Source of the DNA: CAG-1782 sp041670385
GTDB lineage: Bacteria > Bacillota > Clostridia > Christensenellales > DTU072
Length of the DNA stretch: 64,000 nucleotides
Assembly (NCBI GenBank): GCA_041670385.1
Contig: JBAXZI010000003.1
Coordinates: 1 to 64,000 of the forward strand
Direction of reading: 5' to 3'
The notes under the pieces are model-generated. The model was not told where the DNA came from, did not search any database, and saw only the letters and a program-made list of their open reading frames with translations. Position numbers and translations under genes: made by a program. Shown here in pieces: positions 52,256 through 59,908 of the stretch (positions within the stretch are counted from its first letter, which is position 1; the number at the start of each line of letters is the position of its first letter).

Positions 52256-54535
52256 ATGAAAACAGATTCTGAAGTTCAACAATTAGTAGATAGCTATGGC
52301 AATTGGGTGCAAAATGATAATTTAGAGAATACTGCCGGTGGTACTGGTAGAATGACTAAAGAATTATATCCCTATGATTCCGTTTTTTCTCCAATCCAAA
52401 TAAATAGACTTACACTTAAAAATCGTGTTGTAATGGGACCTATGGGTAATTTGGATATGTGCGAAGAAAACGGACGTCCTAATGACAAAATGTTACAATA
52501 TTTCTTTGCTCGTGCAAAGGGAGGTACAGGTTTGTTAACAACAGGATTAATCCCTGTAAGTCACGGAATTGATAGTTCCGTAACAGAACCAGGCGGTTTA
52601 AGTTATTTCCCAAGAATAGACCGTTCTCGTACCAACTTGATGGGTTGGCGTGATTTATCTCAAGGTGTTCACGCTTACGGAAGTAAAATTTTTATACAAC
52701 TTACACCTGGACTAGGTCGTGTTGGTAATCCTAATTGTTTATTAACAATGCACAAACTTCCAGTTTCTGCATCTTGGAATCCTAATTTTTATATAAGTGA
52801 GATACCTTGCAAAAGACTTTCAGATCACGATTTAAAGAAAATTATCAAAAATTGTGGACAAGCTGCTGCTGATGCAAAAGAATGCGGATTAGATGGTGTA
52901 TATTTACACGGGCACGAAGGTTATTTATTAGAACAAATGACAAATCCTGCTTTCAATAGAAGACAACTTGGTAAATATTCTGACCCACAAAAATTTGGTA
53001 TCGATATTATTAAAGAAATTCGTCGTCGTGCTGGCGCTAACTATCCTATTATGTATCGTATAGATTTAAGTTTAGCACTTAACGAAACTTATGGCGAAAA
53101 AGGTATGAAAGTTAAACAACTTAAAAAGTTCACTAACGGTCGTACAATTCAAGACACACTAGAATATATGGCAAATTTAGTTAAAGCCGGCGTTGATATG
53201 TTTGACGTTGATTTAGGCTGTTATGATAACTGGTGGTTACCACATCCTCCAGCAGGTATGCCTGCAGGCTGTTTCTTGCCTATTAGCAAGATTGCAAAAG
53301 ATTATTTCAAGAAAAACAATATATTGTCTAATGCTGGTGTAGAAGTTCCTATAGTTGCTGTTGGTAAACTTGGTTATCCTGATATTGCTGAAAAAGCTAT
53401 CCGTGATGGCGATTGTGATATGGTAATGCTTGCAAGACCATTACTTGCTGACCCTGACTGGTGTAATAAAGCTTATAAAGGTGAAGTTTCTGACATTTGC
53501 CCTTGTATTGGTTGTCAAGAAGGTTGTATAAACGAATTTGTATTAGGCGGACACCCACAATGTGCGGTAAATCCTCGTACTGGATTTGAAGATATTATAC
53601 CTCAAGAAATACCAAAAGCTACTGTTTCAAAGCGTATTGCTGTACTTGGTGCAGGACCTGCTGGTATTATATTTGCACTTAGCTCACTTAAGAGAGGTCA
53701 CAAAGTAGACTTATACGAGAGAAATGCAGAAATTGGCGGTAAGGTTATTCCCGGTGGCAAACCTAAAGGTAAATTCGATTTTGAAAACTACTTGATTTAT
53801 CTAAATAGTAAAATTGAAAAAGCAAAGAAAAATGCCAACTTCAAATTAATTCTTAATTCTACTGCTGATACAGAATCTCTTAAAAAAGAAGGTTATGACG
53901 CAGTCGTATTAGCATACGGAATAGATAACAAAGTGCCTGGTTTCTTAAAAGGTATAAACGATGTAAAACACGCTTTTGCAACTGATATATTAGTAAAACC
54001 AGAATTGCTAGATGGCGCTAAAAAAGTTGTTATAGTCGGTGGTGGCGTAGTTGGTTGCGAAGCTGCTTACTTCCTAGCTTACGAACAAGGTATTGATGTA
54101 ACCGTTGTAGAAATGCTACCTCGTTTTATGGAAGGTTCTTGTACAGCTAATCGTGGACATTTACTACATTATATGGAAATAGCTGGAGTAAAACTTCATA
54201 ATTGCACAAAAGTTACTTCATTTGAAAAAGGCAAAGTTAATGTTGAAAAGAATTATAATAAGAATGTTCCTAATCCTTATAATTGTTGGCAACCTATACT
54301 ACCTACTAATATAGAAAATCCATTGGCAAAGAAAATTGGTGATGATTTCAAACCTACTTCTTTCGAAACCGATATGGTTCTTCTTGCTATGGGTGGTCGT
54401 GCCGATGAAAAAATGTTCTTTGAAATGCAACAAGCTCACGTAGCACCAGAACTATATAATATTGGTGATAGTGCTAAAGCTGGTAGAGTATTAGAAGCTA
54501 GTAGAGCTGCTTATAATCTTGCTCTAAAAGTTTAG
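52256..54535 (+). CDS. OYE-family NADH:flavin oxidoreductase with Fe-S and FAD domains (enoate/dienoyl-CoA reductase type)
   Basis: A 759-residue member of the 2,4-dienoyl-CoA reductase / enoate reductase / BaiCD family. Residues ~40-400 form an FMN TIM barrel with GVYLHGHEGYLLEQMTNPAFN. Cys residues of a [4Fe-4S] site follow (CPCIGCQEGC and a later Cys, ~414-435). The C-terminal half has two Rossmann motifs (VLGAGPAGI at ~463 and VIVGGGVVGCEAA at ~600) for FAD and NAD(P)H. An unusual ~35-residue N-terminal extension precedes the barrel. It is the first gene of a five- or six-gene operon with 2-hydroxyacyl-CoA dehydratase-type proteins. A conjugated C=C reductase is the family expectation. 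Confidence 0.88.
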   Translation: MKTDSEVQQLVDSYGNWVQNDNLENTAGGTGRMTKELYPYDSVFSPIQINRLTLKNRVVMGPMGNLDMCEENGRPNDKMLQYFFARAKGGTGLLTTGLIPVSHGIDSSVTEPGGLSYFPRIDRSRTNLMGWRDLSQGVHAYGSKIFIQLTPGLGRVGNPNCLLTMHKLPVSASWNPNFYISEIPCKRLSDHDLKKIIKNCGQAAADAKECGLDGVYLHGHEGYLLEQMTNPAFNRRQLGKYSDPQKFGIDIIKEIRRRAGANYPIMYRIDLSLALNETYGEKGMKVKQLKKFTNGRTIQDTLEYMANLVKAGVDMFDVDLGCYDNWWLPHPPAGMPAGCFLPISKIAKDYFKKNNILSNAGVEVPIVAVGKLGYPDIAEKAIRDGDCDMVMLARPLLADPDWCNKAYKGEVSDICPCIGCQEGCINEFVLGGHPQCAVNPRTGFEDIIPQEIPKATVSKRIAVLGAGPAGIIFALSSLKRGHKVDLYERNAEIGGKVIPGGKPKGKFDFENYLIYLNSKIEKAKKNANFKLILNSTADTESLKKEGYDAVVLAYGIDNKVPGFLKGINDVKHAFATDILVKPELLDGAKKVVIVGGGVVGCEAAYFLAYEQGIDVTVVEMLPRFMEGSCTANRGHLLHYMEIAGVKLHNCTKVTSFEKGKVNVEKNYNKNVPNPYNCWQPILPTNIENPLAKKIGDDFKPTSFETDMVLLAMGGRADEKMFFEMQQAHVAPELYNIGDSAKAGRVLEASRAAYNLALKV

Positions 54536-54543
54536 GAGAATTT

Positions 54544-55314
54544 ATGTTACAAAAAGATACAAAAATAATTGCACTTACGGGGAAAGGGGGGGTCGGTAAG
54601 ACTTCCCTTTCTGCGGCAATCATAAAAATACTTGCTGCTAACTATCCTGATAAAAAAATATTGGCAATAGATGCTGACCCTGCTGTCGGCCTTGCTACTG
54701 CTCTTGGGATAGAACCTAAACAAACTGTTAATGACATAAGACAATCAATTATCAGTTCTGTTGAAGAAGGCAAAACTAGTCAAGCACTTGACTTAGTAAG
54801 TGAATCACGGTTCCAAATTTATGAAACCATTGTAGAAACTGAAGGGTATGCTTTTCTTGCTATTGGTCGTCCGGAATCATCAGGTTGCTATTGCAAAGTT
54901 AATGCTTATCTAAAAGATGTAATATCTATGCTCGCTAAAGACTTTGATTATGTAGTAATTGATGGCGAAGCTGGTATAGAACAAGTAAATAGGCGTGTTA
55001 TGGAAAAAGTTACACACTTACTTCTTATTTCCGATGCAAGTAAAAAGGGAACACAAGTAATCCAAACTATAAAAAAAGTTGCGGATAAAATGGTAATGTA
55101 TGACGAAATAGGCTGTATTATAAACCGCTTACCCGACGAATCTGTTAAGGAATTTATTGATACAGGCGATATTCCTATACTTGCTTATATCCCTAATGAT
55201 ACAACTCTTGCCACCTTTGATATTCAAGGCAAGAACATAACCAAACTTCCCGAACAATCTGAAGTGATTGTTGGAGTTACTGAGGCTCTTAGGAAGTTTA
55301 AATTAATAAAATAA
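54544..55314 (+). CDS. CooC/MinD-type ATPase
   Basis: A 256-residue P-loop ATPase of the MinD/CooC group. It has a deviant Walker A (GKGGVGKTS, ~13-21), AIDADPAVGLATALG, and VVIDGEAGIEQVNRR. The segment GRPESSGCYCKVNAYLKD (~108-125) with a Cys-x-Cys pair matches the metal-binding region of CooC, which loads nickel into CO dehydrogenase. No nickel enzyme is encoded here. It lies eight bases after the OYE gene and 24 bases before the HgdB-like gene, so it may mature or energise the downstream Fe-S enzyme. Confidence 0.82.
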   Translation: MLQKDTKIIALTGKGGVGKTSLSAAIIKILAANYPDKKILAIDADPAVGLATALGIEPKQTVNDIRQSIISSVEEGKTSQALDLVSESRFQIYETIVETEGYAFLAIGRPESSGCYCKVNAYLKDVISMLAKDFDYVVIDGEAGIEQVNRRVMEKVTHLLLISDASKKGTQVIQTIKKVADKMVMYDEIGCIINRLPDESVKEFIDTGDIPILAYIPNDTTLATFDIQGKNITKLPEQSEVIVGVTEALRKFKLIK

Positions 55315-55338
55315 ATATTACTATTGAAGGAGAACTCC

Positions 55339-56553
55339 ATGAAAGATCTAAAACATATGATTTATTTCGAAAATCTTCTTGACAGTGCCTATAATGAATT
55401 GGTACGACAAGCGAAAGAAGATGGAAAAAAGGTAATCGGTTACACTTGTTTTCACGTACCTGAAGTTTTATTGAATGTCGATAATTGCTTTTCTGTACGT
55501 TTAAGAGCACCAAAATCTGGTTCTTTCGATATGGCAACATACTATATGACCACAGGTACTTGTGAGTTTGCTAGAGCTATATTAGAAAGGTCAATTGAAG
55601 GCGGTTACAACTTTATTGATGCCCTAGCGGGTGTAGACACTTGTGAAGGTATGAATCGTTGCTTAGAAAACATAGAAGTACAAAATTTAATTACTGGCAA
55701 AACTTTCTTTTTATCACACGCTGATATTCCTTTTTGCTATGATGATGATGCGGTTATTCATTATACTGAACAAATTAAACTTAAAATTATGGATAAATTA
55801 AAGGAAAATTTGGGTACTGATATTTCTGATGCGGCTATCAAAAAAGCTGTAGAAGAACAAAATGAAGTATCCGCAATAATTACTGAAATTGGTAATTATC
55901 GTAAAGAATTGAATCCATTAATAACTGGCCACGAATTTCACATTCTTAATTTAGTTAGCTATACTTGTCCTAAAAAATTAATTGTTGACAAATTAAGAGA
56001 AACTCTAGAAGAAATCAAAACTAGAGAAGCTGACGCAAAAAATAAATATAGAGCTAGAGTTGTTGTTGTCGGTAGTGAAATTGATGACCCTGATTTAATT
56101 ACCCTAATGGAAGAATCTGGTGCACTAGTTGTTGCTGATAGATTCTGTTATGGTTCTTTCCCAGGAAGACAAGTTATCGAACTTGATGAATCCGAAGGTC
56201 ACGAAGACTTCCTAACTCAAGTATGTCGTAGATACCTAAAAGATAGTTTGTGTCCACGATTCATGAGTCAAGAAAAAGTTAAATTTAGAGAAGATTTTGC
56301 TGAACAATTAGTAAAAGATTATAATGCTGACGGAATAATTTATGAACAAATAAAATTCTGTACCTATTGGGGATATGAAAGAACAATAGCAAGCTATATA
56401 ATGAATAATGAGCGTAATATTCCTACACTATCAATTGACAGACCTTATATGTCAAGAACTAGCGGTCAATTGCGTACTCGTGTACAGGCTTTTGTTGAAA
56501 GCCTTGAAATAAAGAAGATAAAAGCTGCTAGAAAAGCTAAAGAGAGAGGTTAA
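55339..56553 (+). CDS. 2-hydroxyacyl-CoA dehydratase / benzoyl-CoA reductase-type subunit (HgdB/BcrC-like)
   Basis: A 404-residue subunit of the HgdB/BcrC/FldC superfamily, starting at ATG 55339 with GAAGGAG upstream. Candidate [4Fe-4S] ligands are Cys in GYTCFHVPE, GVDTCEGMNRC and IKFCTYWGYE. The family VVVGSEIDDPDLITLMEESG block (~245-265) is present. It is translated directly before its partner subunit. The family uses ATP-driven electron injection to dehydrate 2-hydroxyacyl-CoA or reduce aromatic rings. The substrate here is unknown. Confidence 0.88.
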   Translation: MKDLKHMIYFENLLDSAYNELVRQAKEDGKKVIGYTCFHVPEVLLNVDNCFSVRLRAPKSGSFDMATYYMTTGTCEFARAILERSIEGGYNFIDALAGVDTCEGMNRCLENIEVQNLITGKTFFLSHADIPFCYDDDAVIHYTEQIKLKIMDKLKENLGTDISDAAIKKAVEEQNEVSAIITEIGNYRKELNPLITGHEFHILNLVSYTCPKKLIVDKLRETLEEIKTREADAKNKYRARVVVVGSEIDDPDLITLMEESGALVVADRFCYGSFPGRQVIELDESEGHEDFLTQVCRRYLKDSLCPRFMSQEKVKFREDFAEQLVKDYNADGIIYEQIKFCTYWGYERTIASYIMNNERNIPTLSIDRPYMSRTSGQLRTRVQAFVESLEIKKIKAARKAKERG

Positions 56554-56555
56554 TT

Positions 56556-58124
56556 ATGGCAGAGACAAAAAACACTACGAAAGTAAAAGGTTTAGGAGAT
56601 CTTTTTAATGGCAAAATAGCAACAACTCGCCGTGAGTGGAAAGGCTTTAAGGACACTATGTACGATTTTGGTAGATGGCTAAAATGCTGGAAACTAATAA
56701 TTATCGGACTTACCTTTAAAGCACCCATACAAACGGTTAAGAGTTTATTTAGATATAGATGGATGGCATCATATCTTTCTACCCCTGCTTTTGTTGATAG
56801 ACATACTCTTGGGCTAAAAGGCTACGAATTAAGATACGCCCATAACCAATTTTTTACTGTTTTAGAACATTCAGTAAATATGCTAGCTACTATGTTAAAA
56901 GCAGATAAACACCTTAATGGTAATAGTAAAAAAGCGGCAGCACTTCGCAAAAAAATAGTTATATTTGATGAAATGATGCCTTGTCAAATAGGTGGTTTCT
57001 TCCCTAATTTGATTTTTATACCTATTCAAATGATTCCAGTATTTGAAGCTGGTGAAGTTGACCAATCAGCCAATTTACCTTATATTGATGCAATAGAAAA
57101 TTTTGGTTTACCCGCTGATTCTTGTCCACTACCAGCAGCCGAAAGTGGTTGTGCAGCACTTGATGATTATCCTTTATGCGGTGATTATTTTATTGGTTCT
57201 TCAATGCCTTGTGACGGTTCTGTTAGTGCAACGGTTTTTATGGATAGATATTTCAAATTACCATCATACCAAATAGCACCTCCAGTTCGTTTTAATGAAC
57301 CGGAAATTCAAGCCTATGCAGTTAAGAACATTCAAGGCTGTATTAAATGGTTAGAAGAACAAACTGGCGAAAAATGCGATTGGGACCATTATTTCGAAGT
57401 TGCAAAAAGATATAATACAGAAACTCAATATATGCTAGATAAATGGGAAATAAATAGAACTCCATATCCACAAGTTTGTGGCGCAAGTTTGGCACTTCAT
57501 AGAGAATATGCCTTTCAAGTTGCGGGTAATTTAGATCCTAAATTCGTAAAAAATGATATAAAAGTTCACGATTTAATGATGAAAGGCTACGAACAAGATA
57601 AAAAACTTGACAATCAAGCAAAATACCGTGCAATTGTTTGGGGTTGCCCTGCTCATTATTATAGTAACTTTACTTTTTGGGCACAAAACTGTTGGGGCAT
57701 TAAGACCCTAGTTGATATGGAATGTATGCTAAGTCATCACTTCTTTAATACAGAAGATAAATATAAATCATTAGTTGATTTAGCTACCGCATACGAGCGT
57801 ATGACAATGCGTAGCCATACAAACGGCGGATTTGTAAATGTACTTGATGAATGTTGGAAAATGTGCGAATACTTTAATTGTAATATAGTAATTATGTACT
57901 ATCACGTTTCTTGCAAATCAATGAATGGACTTCAAGGTTTATTTGAAGAACAAGCTCGAGAAAGAGGTATTCACCTTATTTGGGTAGAACACGACCTTTG
58001 CGACAGGCGTACAGTAAGTAGAAAATCAATGCGTGGAAAAGTTAACAACTATATGGAAACTGTTTTCAAAGCAAAACCACTAGACCCAACTCTAGTAGAA
58101 TATAATGATGATTTAACTTGGTAG
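56556..58124 (+). CDS. 2-hydroxyacyl-CoA dehydratase / benzoyl-CoA reductase-type subunit (HgdA/BcrB-like)
   Basis: A 522-residue partner subunit, longer than the usual 400-480 because of a basic ~70-residue N-terminal region (GRWLKCWKLIIIGLTFKA). Cys-rich blocks include MMPCQIGGFFPN, DSCPLPAAESGCAALDDYP, VWGCPAHYYS, HVSCKSMNG and EHDLCDRR. This gives more conserved-looking Cys than the three cluster ligands of HgdA. Two bases separate it from the HgdB-like stop, and it overlaps the activator gene's upstream region. The heterodimer with the preceding gene is inferred. Confidence 0.82.
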   Translation: MAETKNTTKVKGLGDLFNGKIATTRREWKGFKDTMYDFGRWLKCWKLIIIGLTFKAPIQTVKSLFRYRWMASYLSTPAFVDRHTLGLKGYELRYAHNQFFTVLEHSVNMLATMLKADKHLNGNSKKAAALRKKIVIFDEMMPCQIGGFFPNLIFIPIQMIPVFEAGEVDQSANLPYIDAIENFGLPADSCPLPAAESGCAALDDYPLCGDYFIGSSMPCDGSVSATVFMDRYFKLPSYQIAPPVRFNEPEIQAYAVKNIQGCIKWLEEQTGEKCDWDHYFEVAKRYNTETQYMLDKWEINRTPYPQVCGASLALHREYAFQVAGNLDPKFVKNDIKVHDLMMKGYEQDKKLDNQAKYRAIVWGCPAHYYSNFTFWAQNCWGIKTLVDMECMLSHHFFNTEDKYKSLVDLATAYERMTMRSHTNGGFVNVLDECWKMCEYFNCNIVIMYYHVSCKSMNGLQGLFEEQARERGIHLIWVEHDLCDRRTVSRKSMRGKVNNYMETVFKAKPLDPTLVEYNDDLTW

Positions 58125-58138
58125 AAGGAGATAATAAA

Positions 58139-58948
58139 ATGAAATATTTTGGCGGATGTGATGTAGGTTCTACGTACACAAAAACAGTAATTGTTGATGA
58201 AAATGGCAAAATGGTGGCTAATGACACTATAAGAAGCAAAATAAATAGCAAAGATAGTGCTTTACTAGGACTTAATAATGTACTTGGTAAATTACCAGAA
58301 CTTAAAAAAATTGAAGACCTATCATACCTTATAGGTACTGGTTATGGTCGTAATAAAGTACCACAAGCACAAGAAAATATTAGTGAAATTAGTTGTCACG
58401 CAATGGGCGTGCATATAGCTAATCCTAATGTTAGAGCAATAATTGATATCGGTGGACAAGATGTTAAGGGTATTGCTATCGATGATGATGGTACTGTTAA
58501 AAACTTTGCAATGAATGATAAATGTGCTGCCGGCACTGGTCGTTTCTTTGAAAGTATGGCACGTGCATTTGAATGTACACTAGATGAATTTAGTACATTA
58601 TCACTAACAGCAAAAAATGTAATTCCAATAACTTCACAATGTACAGTTTTTGCTGAATCTGAAGTAATTACTTTAGTAGGTGAAGGTCAACCTAAAGATG
58701 AAATCGCAGCTGGTATCCAATTAGCCGTTGCAAAACGTTGTTTTGTTATGGCAAAGAAAGCCGGAGCAATTGATAGCATAACACTTACAGGTGGTTGCGC
58801 TAAGAACAAAGGTTTGACAAAAGCTATAGAAAAAGTACTAAAATTAAAAGTTATTGACCTAAATGAAAATGGATATGATCCACAACTAATGGGTGCACTT
58901 GGTGCAGCTGAATATGCAAGACAAAAAGGTTTAGATTTGGAGGTTTAA
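58139..58948 (+). CDS. ATP-dependent activator of 2-hydroxyacyl-CoA dehydratase (HgdC/BadF-type)
   Basis: An ASKHA-fold ATPase of the BcrAD/BadFG/HgdC family that reduces the dehydratase with one electron per ATP pair. The start is ATG 58139 (MKYFGGCDVGSTYTK) with AAGGAG upstream; a TTG/GTG-type start at 58118 would overlap the previous gene and is less likely. Key motifs are DVGSTYTKTVI, IDIGGQDVKGIAI and GGCAKNKGL. The two Cys that hold the dimer-bridging [4Fe-4S] cluster are in NDKCAAGTGRFFE and TSQCTVFAESE. All catalytic features are intact. Confidence 0.92.
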   Translation: MKYFGGCDVGSTYTKTVIVDENGKMVANDTIRSKINSKDSALLGLNNVLGKLPELKKIEDLSYLIGTGYGRNKVPQAQENISEISCHAMGVHIANPNVRAIIDIGGQDVKGIAIDDDGTVKNFAMNDKCAAGTGRFFESMARAFECTLDEFSTLSLTAKNVIPITSQCTVFAESEVITLVGEGQPKDEIAAGIQLAVAKRCFVMAKKAGAIDSITLTGGCAKNKGLTKAIEKVLKLKVIDLNENGYDPQLMGALGAAEYARQKGLDLEV

Positions 58949-58950
58949 TA

Positions 58951-59070
58951 ATGATAACACTATTCATTATTTATATTACAAACGCTGATATGAAATTGGT
59001 ATCTAAAATATATTCTATGTTCAATAAATATCACGAAAGAAAAAATAAAAACAATACAAGTAAAATTTAA
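58951..59070 (+). CDS. 39-residue small ORF at the end of the OYE-Hgd operon
   Basis: ATG 58951 lies two bases after the activator stop codon, with a GGAGG located in the last codons of the activator gene. The product is 39 residues: a hydrophobic start (MITLFIIYITNADM) and a basic Asn/Lys-rich end (KYHERKNKNNTSK). It could be a small membrane-associated protein. The excellent ribosome-binding site argues for translation; no family was recognised. Confidence 0.5.
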   Translation: MITLFIIYITNADMKLVSKIYSMFNKYHERKNKNNTSKI

Positions 59071-59093
59071 TTATTTACTTTATAAACAAATAA

Positions 59094-59131
59094 GAAAGTA
59101 CTATGCCATTTTATTTTGGTATAGTGCTTTC
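59094..59131 (+). terminator. Hairpin after the OYE-Hgd operon
   Basis: A 15-bp stem with two G-U pairs, gaaagtactatgcca (59094-59108) and tggtatagtgctttc (59117-59131), with an eight-base loop. The following T-run is weak, so termination may be partial. Confidence 0.6.
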
Positions 59132-59175
59132 ATTTATTAATTTTACACATACTAAAAAAAGGGTTATCAAAAACT

Positions 59176-59901
59176 ATGAAAATATACGATGGAATAATAA
59201 ATGTAACAAACGAATTACTAAGTAAGCAAAGTGCAAAAAACTTGCCAGTAACTTATAAAGAAAATTGGAAAACCTCAAAATCTAACGAGTTTATATTAAG
59301 CAGAGATGCTTCATACGAACTTGGAGTACGAGAGTTTCCCTCTGCTGCATTTTTATGCCCTACTTCTAATGAAAATCTAGTAAATAAAGATGAGTTGCTT
59401 TTATATGGACAAGACCTAACAGAAATAAAAGAAAATATAGCTTTTTCTAGAATTACTTATCTTAGGATAAAAGACCAACCCGATATGAGCCAAAATACAA
59501 TTTATAAAAACATAAAAGCTCTTGAATTTGCTCATTATAGACTTAATCTAAATGGTTATATGCTAACAGCATCAAGTATGCTTAATAAAGAACAAGTTAG
59601 AATTAGTAAAGACGCTATAAAAAATGGTATTAATTTTGAAACGATAGGCAATTACTATATAAATGCCTACAAGAAAAACCCTATGGTAAAAAATGTAAAA
59701 ATAATGTTTATTACCGGCACTTTGCCAATATCTGATGAACTAATAACAGCAGGTGCTAGAGTAGCCGACATAACAAATTCTTTTGACCACGCACTTAAGA
59801 ATGTAACCTTAGACTGCGACAGTTGCTCATTAAAGCCTATTTGCGATGAAGTCGAAGGAATGCGCCAAACTCACTTTGATTTGGTTAATAATAAGAATTA
59901 G
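59176..59901 (+). CDS. Protein of unknown function with a C-terminal Cys motif
   Basis: A 241-residue soluble protein. Near the C-terminus is CDSCSLKPICDEVEGMRQ (C-x2-C-x5-C), which looks like a metal or cluster site. The middle has helices such as VRISKDAIKNGINFETIGNYY. I have a weak impression of similarity to CO dehydrogenase/acetyl-CoA synthase-associated proteins, but cannot confirm it. It lies downstream of the CooC/Hgd operon on the same strand, 105 bases after the small ORF, with a hairpin between. No clear Shine-Dalgarno was seen before its ATG. Confidence 0.6.
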   Translation: MKIYDGIINVTNELLSKQSAKNLPVTYKENWKTSKSNEFILSRDASYELGVREFPSAAFLCPTSNENLVNKDELLLYGQDLTEIKENIAFSRITYLRIKDQPDMSQNTIYKNIKALEFAHYRLNLNGYMLTASSMLNKEQVRISKDAIKNGINFETIGNYYINAYKKNPMVKNVKIMFITGTLPISDELITAGARVADITNSFDHALKNVTLDCDSCSLKPICDEVEGMRQTHFDLVNNKN

Positions 59902-59908
59902 AGGGTTT

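Noticed and set aside
55298..55540. Minus-strand frame opposite the HgdB-like gene
   Set aside because: It overlaps a strongly supported plus-strand operon, with no promoter or ribosome-binding site.
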